The notes below the pieces were generated by a model that worked only from the letters and a program-made list of their open reading frames with translations, had not been told where the DNA came from and did not search any database. DNA of 19,704 nt from Lachnospiraceae bacterium UBA1258 (GTDB taxonomy: Bacteria > Bacillota > Clostridia > Lachnospirales > Lachnospiraceae): NCBI GenBank assembly GCA_002308235.1, contig DBVS01000077.1, forward strand, positions 1,834-21,537, read 5' to 3'. Below are positions 7,830 through 15,728 of the stretch, piece after piece; the stretch's first letter is position 1, and every line of letters starts with the position of its first letter. A program made the position numbers and the translations under genes.

Positions 7830-8765
7830 TCAGTCAAGATAGATGGGGTTCGTGTATGCGCTTCTGCCCGCAGCGTCCATAACTTCCGCACGAATGAGTT
7901 TTTCGGTGCCTTTAAGTTTGGTCACAAATTCGGTCACGTGGCGCCCAAGTTTCCTCTGGTAGGTCCTGAAATGACCCATCATCCAGATTCTTTCGCAGGG
8001 GCTGCACAGGATATGTACTTCGTCTCCGTCAAGGTAAAAATCATAGATCGAAGGGCCCGTGGAAGTGTAGAAGCTTCCGGTAAACAGAGCTTCCATGATA
8101 GCTTTGGGAGAGCGGTCTCTTGCTTTTACCACCGTAAAGCCGCCGAAGGAATCACTGTACTGGTCGTCGATGGGCGCATGGTTGTGGTTGTCATCGCTTC
8201 CGGTTCCCCAGAGTTTAACGCCTCTGTTGAGCATCTCGGACCAGAAGATGGTGCCGTCACCGGTGTTTTCAAGCCACTCGGTGCCGTAGTTGATGATCTC
8301 AACCGCATGGTAAGGATTTTCATCCTCGATCTCGGGACTTGTAAGGAAGGACCAATGGGGATGGTTAAGCTGAACGAAGGCCCCTTTTCTTCTCATATCA
8401 TAAAGAAACTGCGAACAGGTCTTTCCGTTTCTCTCACCCATGTGTGTCACAAGAGAAACCTTGGTGTTCGGCTCTATGCCTTCGATGGAGTCTTCCCAAA
8501 GAAGGTGAAGGTGGATATCCTTTTCATCCGTGGCATTTCCGTAAAGTTCAAAGCCCTGGATCAGCGTAAACTTGTCATCCGTGTATTTTCTGGTGTCGGA
8601 GTAAAAATCGTGATCCGAAATCGCCATGAAATCATAACCGTGATGTTTATACGCGTCTATCATTTCTTCGACGGTGAGACTCCCGTCGGAATTGGTGGTG
8701 TGACTATGCAGATTTCCCTTTAACCACACTGCATTTTCGTCATTCAAAAAATTTGTACGTATCAT
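7830..8765 (-). CDS. PHP-domain metallohydrolase, CehA/McbA-like
   Basis: A cytoplasmic 311-residue protein. The PHP metal-cluster motifs are intact: HSH (20-22) with Asp27, DHD (51-53), Glu73 in GFEL, histidines at 86/88, NHPH (134-137) and DDNH (191-194). This spacing with a short C-terminal beta domain matches the CehA/McbA-type stand-alone PHP proteins rather than polymerase or histidinol-phosphatase forms. Family members hydrolyse phosphoesters or other esters with Mn/Zn/Fe; the substrate here is not known. AGGAGG (complement of 8771-8776) lies five bases before the ATG. It is the first gene of the leftward four-gene unit and is divergent from the GH125 gene across a 156-base control region. 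An 80-base gap follows before the propeller gene. The family is clear; the role in removing an ester substituent from an imported sugar is inference. Confidence 0.88.
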   Translation of the reverse strand: MIRTNFLNDENAVWLKGNLHSHTTNSDGSLTVEEMIDAYKHHGYDFMAISDHDFYSDTRKYTDDKFTLIQGFELYGNATDEKDIHLHLLWEDSIEGIEPNTKVSLVTHMGERNGKTCSQFLYDMRRKGAFVQLNHPHWSFLTSPEIEDENPYHAVEIINYGTEWLENTGDGTIFWSEMLNRGVKLWGTGSDDNHNHAPIDDQYSDSFGGFTVVKARDRSPKAIMEALFTGSFYTSTGPSIYDFYLDGDEVHILCSPCERIWMMGHFRTYQRKLGRHVTEFVTKLKGTEKLIRAEVMDAAGRSAYTNPIYLD

Positions 8766-8802
8766 CTCTCCCTCCTGTATTTGATGGTGCTTGCGTAAAT
8801 TT

Positions 8803-8816
8803 TTAACACGTGTTAA
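8803..8816. promoter_or_regulatory. perfect palindromic operator, LacI-type appearance
   Basis: TTAACACGTGTTAA is a 14-bp perfect inverted repeat with a central CpG, as is typical of LacI-family operators. It sits between the divergent PHP and GH125 genes, 38 bases upstream of the PHP start and seven bases upstream of the GH125 -35 box. No regulator gene lies in the window, so the protein that binds here is unknown. Control of both divergent units by one factor is inference. Confidence 0.7.
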
Positions 8817-8823
8817 TATTTAC

Positions 8824-8852
8824 TTGATAATATTACTCCACTTTGGTAAGAT
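8824..8852 (+). promoter_or_regulatory. probable promoter of the GH125 gene
   Basis: TTGATA (8824-8829, five of six consensus bases) and TAAGAT (8847-8852, four of six) are separated by 17 bases. Transcription would begin near 8859, about 63 bases before the ATG at 8922. The palindrome at 8803-8816 lies just upstream, so a protein bound there could contact or block polymerase. Confidence 0.55.
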
Positions 8853-8858
8853 ATGCAA
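8830..8858 (-). promoter_or_regulatory. possible promoter of the PHP-led operon
   Basis: On the minus strand, TTGCAT (near 8858-8853) and TAATAT (near 8835-8830) are 17 bases apart, with moderate consensus matches. The start would fall near 8823, placing the 14-bp palindrome at about +7 to +20, a usual repressor position. Matches are only three of six and four of six, so this is tentative. Confidence 0.3.
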
Positions 8859-8908
8859 GACGTTTTTAATAATAAAAGCACATAACTTTTGTTGAAAAAA
8901 TTACGAAA

Positions 8909-8914
8909 AGAGGA
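8909..8914 (+). promoter_or_regulatory. ribosome binding site fixing the GH125 start
   Basis: AGAGGA lies seven bases before ATG at 8922. This favours MSIEV as the N-terminus over an in-frame TTG at 8889, which has no such site. Confidence 0.7.
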
Positions 8915-8921
8915 ATCTGAA

Positions 8922-10328
8922 ATGAGTATTGAGGTAAAGGGAAACAAAACTGCGTTTGATCGCGAAAAATTACTCGGCGAATTGCGGGAAGCCTGCAAAA
9001 GCGTTGCGGCAAAAATACCCGAAGACGCCGTTAAGGATGTTAAGAAGCTTCGCAAGATGTACGAAAACTGTTTCATGGATACGGCCGAGCGCACTCTCCT
9101 TACCCCCGGAATGATAAGTGAGGACGCCAAAGGAAACAAAAAAGAAGTGTCAGGCGAAGTCTTTATAATCACGGGAGACATCCCCGCCATGTGGTTAAGG
9201 GACAGCAGTGCCCAGGTTGCACACTACGTCGGCTTTGCGGGCAAATATCCCGAAATAAAGAAACTTATCGCAAGTCTCATAAGAAGACAGCAGATCTGCA
9301 TTTTAAGAGACCCTTACGCCAACGCCTACCTTGAATGGGAGGATGCAAAGACCCAGTGGGATATCGACGATTGCGGTCTTGTAAACGGTGACTGGGAGCG
9401 TAAATACGAAACCGATTCTTTGAGCTATCATCTGATGCTGCTTAAGCAGTACGTGGATAATACCGGCGATTTGACGATCCTTGACGAGACCACCGCAAAG
9501 GTCATCGGGATCATCCTTGATACCTGGAAAAAAGAAACCAAGCATTTCGAAGAGTCAGACTACCACTTTATCCGTCAAAGGCACACCGGCGAAACGGGAC
9601 TCCCCAATAAAGGTAAAGGCGCTCCCGTAGCCTATACCGGCATGACCTGGACCGGCTTCAGACCGAGTGATGATGCCTGCGAGTACGGCTACAACATCCC
9701 CGAAAACCTCTTTGCCGCCAAGACCCTTGAATACATTTCCGTTTTGGCCGATAAACTCTCAGCAAATAAGACTTCTGCCGGTGTAGACGCAGGACTTGTT
9801 GATAAGTTTGCGGCTCTTAAGAAAGACGCCGAAACCCTCCGTGCTTCGATATTAGAGGGCATCAAAAAACACGGAACGGTTACCCATCCCGTGTTTGGCG
9901 AAATCTATGCTTATGAAACAGACGGCTTCGGAAATCATCTTGTCACCGACGACGCCAATGTTCCGAGCCTTCTTTCCCTTCCGAAGCTTAATGTGCTTTC
10001 GAAGGACGACCCGATTTATTTAAATACCAGAAACCTGTTACTCAGCAAAGAAAACCCCTATTTCTACGAGGGTAAGTTTGCAAAGGGCATCGGAAGCCCT
10101 CATACCCCCGCAGGTTACATCTGGCCCATCGGACTTATCATTCAGGGAATGACGGGTTCTGACAGAAAGGAACAGATGTGGCTGCTTGAGACTCTGGTAA
10201 ACACCGATGCGGATTGTCTTGCCATGCATGAATCCTTTGATCCCGATGATCCCAAGAAGTTTACACGTTCCTGGTTCGCTTGGGCAGATTCGCTGTTTGC
10301 GGAATATGTGGCAATGCTCTTTGCATAA
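8922..10328 (+). CDS. GH125 exo-alpha-1,6-mannosidase
   Basis: A protein of 468 residues without signal peptide, so cytoplasmic, close to the usual GH125 length. Diagnostic family segments are MWLRDSSAQ (90-98), WDIDDCG (146-152), ETDSLSY with Asp165, and MHESFDPDDPKKFTR with Glu437, followed by SWFAWADSLFAE at the C-terminus. By analogy with the characterised clostridial and pneumococcal enzymes, Asp165 and Glu437 are the likely general acid and base of an inverting mechanism that releases mannose from non-reducing alpha-1,6-linked ends. The gene stands alone on the plus strand, divergent from the PHP operon and convergent with the long transport operon 30 bases away. It therefore probably shares control with the PHP unit through the intervening palindrome. 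It is the clearest statement in the window that the substrate contains alpha-mannose. Confidence 0.95.
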   Translation: MSIEVKGNKTAFDREKLLGELREACKSVAAKIPEDAVKDVKKLRKMYENCFMDTAERTLLTPGMISEDAKGNKKEVSGEVFIITGDIPAMWLRDSSAQVAHYVGFAGKYPEIKKLIASLIRRQQICILRDPYANAYLEWEDAKTQWDIDDCGLVNGDWERKYETDSLSYHLMLLKQYVDNTGDLTILDETTAKVIGIILDTWKKETKHFEESDYHFIRQRHTGETGLPNKGKGAPVAYTGMTWTGFRPSDDACEYGYNIPENLFAAKTLEYISVLADKLSANKTSAGVDAGLVDKFAALKKDAETLRASILEGIKKHGTVTHPVFGEIYAYETDGFGNHLVTDDANVPSLLSLPKLNVLSKDDPIYLNTRNLLLSKENPYFYEGKFAKGIGSPHTPAGYIWPIGLIIQGMTGSDRKEQMWLLETLVNTDADCLAMHESFDPDDPKKFTRSWFAWADSLFAEYVAMLFA

Positions 10329-10358
10329 AGCACAATTCTAACAGTCCTTTATAGTCTT

Positions 10359-11618
10359 TTACAGGCCGAGAACTCTCTTGAAGACATTGAAACAATCAAG
10401 AATATCTCCGCCGTCGATACATTCTTTTTTGAAACTTGGGCCGAAGCCGATGAATACCGGTTTCGGTCCTTTGTTTGGAAGGTGACCGTGTCTTGAATGT
10501 CCGAGACCCTCTGCAACCGGAGGATATTCGCGGATCAACGGTTCTGTCCAAGCATCCTCAAACGAATAATCTTCTTTTGCTTCCAGTACGTATGAAAACT
10601 TACCAAATAAGCCAAAACGCTTCTTGGCTTCTTCTGTCGTGATATACGATTCGATTCCGCAGGTATTTTCTTTAATCCATTTATCAAGAAGTTTCTCGGT
10701 TCTTTCGCGGAGTGCCTTATCTTCAGGGTTTTTAAGATATAAATGGCAGGAAAGGTCGCAGCTTTGAGCGTAAACATCCCAGTCTTTAACATTTCCGTTT
10801 GCGTCTAATCTGATAAGACCCTCTTTAACCAAGAAACCGTTTAAGTTTACAAAATACTTGTAGGGTAAATGTCCGTGATCGCTTAATACAACGAAGTCCG
10901 TATCCTCGTAAATACCCGCTTCTTTCGCGGCTTCCACGATTCGGCCGACCCAGTCGTCGCTTTTCTTAACTCCTGATTTAACAAATTCAGAAAACAGCCC
11001 GGTTCTGTGTCTTTCGCTGTCAACAAAGCCCGGATGGGTGAGCAGAAGGTTCGGTTTATAAGTCTTGATTATCTCGCAGACGCAATCGATCTGAACCTCA
11101 TCCTCGATGGGGTGAACAAGCTCACTTCCGTGTTTTGCCACCGCACGTCCTATCATGTCCATAAGACAGGGTGTGGTGCCCACAAGTTCACAGGCTTTCT
11201 TCCAATCTCCGCCCGCCTCTTTCATATCCCTGTCCATGATCTCGGGATGAAGATAATCAATGTATTCATTTCCGTGGGCCGTCACGGGCCATCTGCAGGA
11301 AGCGGTGGTGAGTCCGGCTCTGTGAGCAAGCTCAAAAATCGTTTTACATTTGACTTCCGAATACTCATTAAACCAGGGCATGTCATTGTCGCCCGGTGTA
11401 AATCTCGTATTCCCCGTAATCCCCGTAATTCCTGCAGGTTGTCCCGTCATAATGGAGGCGTGAACGGCATGTGTCAGAGTTGGGTAAATCGTGATTATAT
11501 TTTTGGTATAGGATCCGTTTTCGATCATTTTCCGAAAGTTGGGAAGTTCGGACAGATCCTCCAGATCTTCGCCAACCAGGGCATCCACGCTGATGATGAT
11601 AAGATGTTTTTTGCTCAT
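10359..11618 (-). CDS. alkaline-phosphatase-superfamily phosphodiesterase (type I PDE/NPP-like)
   Basis: A cytoplasmic protein of 419 residues. The two-metal site of the nucleotide pyrophosphatase/phosphodiesterase family is visible: Asp12 in ISVDA, the threonine nucleophile Thr49 in YPTLTH with the following ASIMTG helix, Asp200 and His204 in PGFVDSERH, Asp247-His248 in LSDHGHLP, and histidines 374-379 in GHSRHGHLP. Threonine rather than formylglycine (C/SxPxR) rules out an ordinary sulfatase. It should cleave a phosphodiester or phosphomonoester; substrate unknown. Its ATG overlaps the stop of the upstream gene A2 by four bases (ATGA), implying translational coupling and matched production of the two. 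It is the last gene of the long leftward operon and converges with GH125. Action on an imported phosphorylated sugar is inference from context. Confidence 0.9.
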   Translation of the reverse strand: MSKKHLIIISVDALVGEDLEDLSELPNFRKMIENGSYTKNIITIYPTLTHAVHASIMTGQPAGITGITGNTRFTPGDNDMPWFNEYSEVKCKTIFELAHRAGLTTASCRWPVTAHGNEYIDYLHPEIMDRDMKEAGGDWKKACELVGTTPCLMDMIGRAVAKHGSELVHPIEDEVQIDCVCEIIKTYKPNLLLTHPGFVDSERHRTGLFSEFVKSGVKKSDDWVGRIVEAAKEAGIYEDTDFVVLSDHGHLPYKYFVNLNGFLVKEGLIRLDANGNVKDWDVYAQSCDLSCHLYLKNPEDKALRERTEKLLDKWIKENTCGIESYITTEEAKKRFGLFGKFSYVLEAKEDYSFEDAWTEPLIREYPPVAEGLGHSRHGHLPNKGPKPVFIGFGPSFKKECIDGGDILDCFNVFKRVLGL

Positions 11619-13411
11619 AGTCTTTTCCTCACGTAAGTAAATTTTTTATCTCCGAATACAAGCGTTTTTCCGTCAAAGGATATGGGTATTCCTTTAATTC
11701 GTTCTTTAAACCGGTCGAAGGTTTCTTTCTCGGAATCGGAAAGTACCGCGATCCAGAACACCTTTCTTCCCCTCTGGATAAGATCCGGGCTTTTATTTTC
11801 AAAGTCGTTTCTGCCGATCACCGCGATATAGCTTCCGCCCGCTCTGGCAAATACGTAATTTCCGTCAAATTCGGTCTCATCGTATCTTGAAGTGTCAAAA
11901 TACGCATGTGTGTAGGGAATGACCTTGCAGGGTGCAAAATACCCCCGTACCATGGGGAGCCTGTATATCATCATTACCGTATCCTTTATGGCAGTTGCCG
12001 CAGGAGCCGTATTATAGCCTCCGAAATACGTAGGGGCACCCACTTCGTCAAAGGGATAATCGTCAGGCCCCTTCCAGTCCCTTAAAGGATGATTTATAAA
12101 GAAAGGCGTCTTGTTATCGAGAGTAACGGCCAGCGTGTTTTTCTGGGCTCCGAAGGAACCGGGGAAGTAGTTTTCCAACACCGAGATCTTATAATGGGGA
12201 GTGCGGATCATATGTATGTCGGCGCTTTCCAAAGACATACCGTTCTGGAAATAGTTAAAAAGCCCGGAAAACAGCGGCATGAATCCAAGATGCCTGTAAA
12301 GGGGACTGTCCAAAAACCTTAACCAGTGCAGGAAATCATGGTGCCAGAGTTTATTCTTAACTATCATTTTGTAAGTTTGATTGATTATATGCCGGTTTGT
12401 AAGGGCTCCCGATCCAAGCTGCATCATCATGGAACGGGTATCGCACTTCAAAAGCCCATGCTTTTTATAATCCTTGGTATCAAGGCCGAAATGTCTGATT
12501 TCATCGACGTTTGCAAAAGCATTCTTAACAGTTTTGTCGGGCACCGAATAGTAACCCTCGCTTACAGCCTTCACAAAGAGCGTGGCAGCTTTCCCCCGCT
12601 CGAAAACAAAGGCCGTGGGATCGATAAAGGCCGTGGTGGTGATAACAAAGGAATTCATGGATCGATCCGGCGTTCCCGCAAGATTCCCCGGGTAATCTCT
12701 TCCCGAAGCGTTTATGAAGGTATGCTTAAAGAACCCGAAGGCATAGCATTCCATAAGCATGTCAAGAGCCTCTGCGGCGCTTTTCTTTAACCCCGCATCT
12801 CCGTGAATCACCAGGGCTGAGAGTGCCGCCACATCGATTGGCAGGTAGTTACTTGACATAAACTCGCTGAAACCGAATTCTTTTCTCAAAGAAAACCAAA
12901 TCTCAATCCGCTGCTTTGCTCTCTCAACATGTTCTTTTCCCGACTTTAGATTGCACAAGAAACAAGCTTCCGGAAACAGAAGTCCCGCCATATACTCCAC
13001 CACCGCAAAAGTGATCTGGTGGTTTTCGGAGTAATAACACATACTGTCGTTGCGACTGTCTGTGATCCAAAAGTTAAATCCTGTAATACATTTTTCAATT
13101 TTCTTAAGAATAGCGGGATTACGGGAAAGAAACTCCCATGTCTCGAAAGAAAGTTGCAATAATTTAAGAGCCTTGAAATCCGCACAGTCATTTTTGTCGT
13201 CGATATTTTCAATCGGCGCGGCAATCGCGCGCTCATAAATATCAGGCGTTATATCCTTATAACTGTAGGGAATATCAGGATTCTCGACATCCTTATGATC
13301 TGCTACCCAACACAGATCGTCAAAAAGACTTAAATCATATTCTTTGTTGCTGCGTCTCGGGAAGGACTTTTTAAACTTCCCGAGTGCACAGCTTATAACC
13401 CAATCAATCAT
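11615..13411 (-). CDS. unrecognised large cytoplasmic protein, family member A2
   Basis: A protein of 598 residues, no signal peptide, function not recognised. It is a divergent homolog of the protein at 4461-6320, sharing DCADF (75-79), SENH (128-131), FGFSEFMSSNY (179-189) and THAYFDTSRYDE near the C-terminus. The N-terminal part is helix-rich. The C-terminal third is strand-rich, with YIAVIGRN and DLIQRGRKVFW, as in toroid-plus-beta-sandwich lyases, which is a fold-level impression only. Members sit in both operons of the locus, so they may act on two linkages of one substrate. Translation starts 24 bases after the small lipoprotein gene with only a weak purine-rich site (AGAAAGAG). Its TGA overlaps the ATG of the phosphodiesterase gene, which argues for joint action with that enzyme. 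What it could be instead: a glycoside hydrolase or a binding protein. Confidence 0.85.
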   Translation of the reverse strand: MIDWVISCALGKFKKSFPRRSNKEYDLSLFDDLCWVADHKDVENPDIPYSYKDITPDIYERAIAAPIENIDDKNDCADFKALKLLQLSFETWEFLSRNPAILKKIEKCITGFNFWITDSRNDSMCYYSENHQITFAVVEYMAGLLFPEACFLCNLKSGKEHVERAKQRIEIWFSLRKEFGFSEFMSSNYLPIDVAALSALVIHGDAGLKKSAAEALDMLMECYAFGFFKHTFINASGRDYPGNLAGTPDRSMNSFVITTTAFIDPTAFVFERGKAATLFVKAVSEGYYSVPDKTVKNAFANVDEIRHFGLDTKDYKKHGLLKCDTRSMMMQLGSGALTNRHIINQTYKMIVKNKLWHHDFLHWLRFLDSPLYRHLGFMPLFSGLFNYFQNGMSLESADIHMIRTPHYKISVLENYFPGSFGAQKNTLAVTLDNKTPFFINHPLRDWKGPDDYPFDEVGAPTYFGGYNTAPAATAIKDTVMMIYRLPMVRGYFAPCKVIPYTHAYFDTSRYDETEFDGNYVFARAGGSYIAVIGRNDFENKSPDLIQRGRKVFWIAVLSDSEKETFDRFKERIKGIPISFDGKTLVFGDKKFTYVRKRL

Positions 13412-13435
13412 TTCTCAAAAACTCTTTCTGTAAAT

Positions 13436-14194
13436 CTATTCGCCGTTTACAGCAGCGTCAAGCGCTTTAACGGCAAGTGTCATATCAAATAATTCATCAA
13501 AGGACTTTCCGGTAGAAGAAGCGTACGTATCATATGCCTTTTTGCATAGCTCGTAGCCTTCGCCCTGTCCGTTTTCAAAGTTCTTAAACATCTCAAGCAT
13601 TTTCTTCGCGTCATAAGCGACAAACGGTTCGCTTGTAAGCTCATCCTTGTTTGAAAGAGAGTATACGGCGCAGTACTGCATGGTTTCTGTGTACTTTGCC
13701 CAGTCTACGTCTCTTACGCCTTTCATGGACGAAAGCGCATCCGTGTAGCTCATGCTCATATGAGCGGCTCTGTAATCAGCACTCAGTGCCAGTCCCTGTA
13801 AGAACTTATAGGAATAATTCGGCGCATCCATGAGCCACCCGTTTCTTGCAACCCAAACTCCCTTTAACTCTCCCCCCTCGGTAAAGCAATCAGGGAAAAC
13901 CACCGTCAGTGCATCTTCTTTTTCTATTAATCCAAGGTCCTTTACGGGCAGATAAGTTATATCTATGGCATGATTGTCCGTACGCACTCTGTCTACTGCC
14001 TCTTCCGAAGACTTGGCAAAAAGCACGTAGGTCGAAATCTTTTTAAGGCCGTTGGCCACATTCGTAAGATACAGGCTCATTCCCGCCGTGGACATGTTAA
14101 CGCCCACATTCACGTATTTGTTTTCTTTTCCGCAGCCGGGTAATATTGCAAGCATCATTACCATGATCAAAGCAAAGCTCAGTCGTTTCTTCAT
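13436..14194 (-). CDS. small solute-binding-like lipoprotein
   Basis: A protein of 252 residues beginning MKKRLSFALIM, with a lipoprotein signal peptide ending LPGC (18-21), so Cys21 is the probable lipidated residue anchoring it to the outer face. The mature part starts with YVNVGVNMSTAGMSLYL, reminiscent of the first strand and ligand loop of periplasmic-binding type II proteins such as the NMT1/SsuA group, but at about 230 residues it is short. The start at 14194 has AAGGAGG at 14204-14210; the longer frame from 14230 is not supported. The ATG overlaps the TGA of the upstream GPH symporter by four bases, so the two are probably translationally coupled. It is not the canonical partner of the Lpl-type permeases at the right edge, which have their own binding protein. 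A binding partner for the symporter is an open possibility. Confidence 0.75.
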   Translation of the reverse strand: MKKRLSFALIMVMMLAILPGCGKENKYVNVGVNMSTAGMSLYLTNVANGLKKISTYVLFAKSSEEAVDRVRTDNHAIDITYLPVKDLGLIEKEDALTVVFPDCFTEGGELKGVWVARNGWLMDAPNYSYKFLQGLALSADYRAAHMSMSYTDALSSMKGVRDVDWAKYTETMQYCAVYSLSNKDELTSEPFVAYDAKKMLEMFKNFENGQGEGYELCKKAYDTYASSTGKSFDELFDMTLAVKALDAAVNGE

Positions 14195-15681
14195 GATTCT
14201 TTGCCTCCTTCCGCATGAGCCGCATCCCACTCGGCCTGCCTTTCGGCCCTCATGGCGTAGAGTTCCTCCAGCATCTTTTCTTTGCGCTTTCCGGTGTAAT
14301 TATCAAAGGACATTATGATTCCGGGTACGATGTTACCGACAATTCCCGAGATCGTAATGAGATAGAATATACCGTTAAGGGTTTGAGTGGACTGCACCAC
14401 AGAAATCGTGGTGTTTCCGAAGGATTTGGCGCTCACATAGCCAATCACCACCAGACCGAAGGGAAACAGCAGGCTCTTCCAAAGGCCGCTGAGTCTCGTG
14501 GCCGTGGAGCGAAAAGCAAAGGTCATGGCTTCGCTTCGCACAGGCTCTCCGTACTTTTTCCAGGTCATGTACTCCATGTAGTCGGTTGAGTCAGCAAGCA
14601 GGATTTGTCTCGAAGACGACATGGCGCCGTTTGGAAGTCCCGCAAGACCGATTAGAACCGCAACGAATATAAGGGACTTGTATCCCACAAAGAAAAACAG
14701 CACATACAAGAGGCCCGTGTAAAAGTAGCCGTACATGATGATGTCTCTTGAGGACAGTTTATTTCCGATAAAAGGAACCGCTGCGATACCGCAATAAGAT
14801 AAGGTGGCCGAGATCGTTCCCGCCACAGACGCCATCCAGAAAGCACTCAGGGTTTCCAGATAGAAATAAGCAAGTCCCGAGTAACAAACCTGTCTCACGG
14901 AATCCACGATCTGCGAAAGGATCAGGCACCACATGGGGCGGTTTAACATTATGGCCTTAAAGTTCATGGTCACGGGGGCCTGTTTACGCCAGGGAGCCGC
15001 AGTTTTCTCGGTAAGGGTAAAGTAGGGAATTACCATGAGACAGAAGCCCACAATACCGAAGAACAGTGCGAAAAGGAGGTAAATCAGAGCTTCTTTTTCC
15101 ATGTAGATTGCAACGAATACGGGGATAAGGCCGCTGGGAAGCATGCCGCCCAGAGTCGAAGCAAACTGAGCCACTGTATAGAAGTTCTTTCTGTCCTTCG
15201 GGTTTGTGGTCATTCGTGCCGAGATCGTCGACAGAGACATGTCGTAGAATCCGTCGGCAACGATGTATATGAGATAAAAAACAAAAACGTAGACGATACG
15301 TGCCGTTAAGTTAATCTTTGGTACAACAAACAAAAGAACGGACGAAACCGCCAGGGGCAAGGGCATTACAAGCGAAAATGCCTTGGCGCGACTTCTTCCG
15401 TTTTTTCCTTTTCTGTCCAGTATAACCCCGGCAATGGGGTCTACGATAATATTCGCGATCTTTGCCACCATCTCCAGGATGAGAACGAAGGACGCTGCGA
15501 TACCCATGAATCTTGTGAGAAACAAAGTCAATGCATACGCTTCCACGTCCTGTGCCATGGAATTTCCCATGATCCCGGCAGAGAAACCGAATTGTTCTTT
15601 CATGGTAAATGTGGGATTGTGAACAACCTTGCTCCAACCCGTCTTTACCTTCTTAAAGAAACCGACTCTGCCTTCGCTCAT
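14191..15681 (-). CDS. GPH-family sugar:cation symporter (MFS superfamily)
   Basis: A 496-residue polytopic protein with about twelve hydrophobic segments. Family features of glycoside-pentoside-hexuronide symporters are visible: an N-terminal GFSAGIMGNSMAQD segment, IIVDPIAGVILDR after the second span (the conserved DP/DR loop), GRSRAKAF in the following cytoplasmic loop, and DSTDYMEYMTWKKYGEP in the central-to-late loop. It likely imports an oligosaccharide or uronide with Na+ or H+. The start is preceded by a G-rich site (GGGGAG), and the gene lies 47 bases after GH105. The C-terminal tail is charged and ends by overlapping the downstream lipoprotein start. Its presence beside a complete ABC import set suggests two import routes, for example long and short products; this is inference. 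Confidence 0.93.
   Translation of the reverse strand: MSEGRVGFFKKVKTGWSKVVHNPTFTMKEQFGFSAGIMGNSMAQDVEAYALTLFLTRFMGIAASFVLILEMVAKIANIIVDPIAGVILDRKGKNGRSRAKAFSLVMPLPLAVSSVLLFVVPKINLTARIVYVFVFYLIYIVADGFYDMSLSTISARMTTNPKDRKNFYTVAQFASTLGGMLPSGLIPVFVAIYMEKEALIYLLFALFFGIVGFCLMVIPYFTLTEKTAAPWRKQAPVTMNFKAIMLNRPMWCLILSQIVDSVRQVCYSGLAYFYLETLSAFWMASVAGTISATLSYCGIAAVPFIGNKLSSRDIIMYGYFYTGLLYVLFFFVGYKSLIFVAVLIGLAGLPNGAMSSSRQILLADSTDYMEYMTWKKYGEPVRSEAMTFAFRSTATRLSGLWKSLLFPFGLVVIGYVSAKSFGNTTISVVQSTQTLNGIFYLITISGIVGNIVPGIIMSFDNYTGKRKEKMLEELYAMRAERQAEWDAAHAEGGKES
14204..14210 (-). promoter_or_regulatory. ribosome binding site of the small lipoprotein gene, inside the symporter gene
   Basis: The minus strand carries AAGGAGG nine bases before the ATG at 14194, within the last codons of the symporter gene. 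It decides the short start, which puts a correct lipoprotein signal at the N-terminus. Confidence 0.8.
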
Positions 15682-15728
15682 CCTAAATCTCCCCCCGCCA
15701 TACAGGCAATTTAAAACGGTGGCTTAGA

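Noticed and set aside
7815..8723. Plus-strand open frame of 302 codons
   Set aside because: It lies wholly opposite the PHP-domain gene, whose metal-binding motifs are intact; the antisense frame has no recognisable domain and no convincing ribosome site.
8803..8816. Reading the palindrome as a transcription terminator
   Set aside because: It has no loop-forming spacer and no adjacent T-run, and it lies between divergent gene starts, where an operator is expected.
10329..10358. Search for a bidirectional terminator between the convergent GH125 and phosphodiesterase genes
   Set aside because: The 30-base gap shows no inverted repeat of useful length.
10359..11618. Sulfatase annotation for the alkaline-phosphatase-superfamily protein
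   Set aside because: The C/SxPxR sulfatase signature is absent and a threonine nucleophile (YPTLTH) is present, as in phosphodiesterases.
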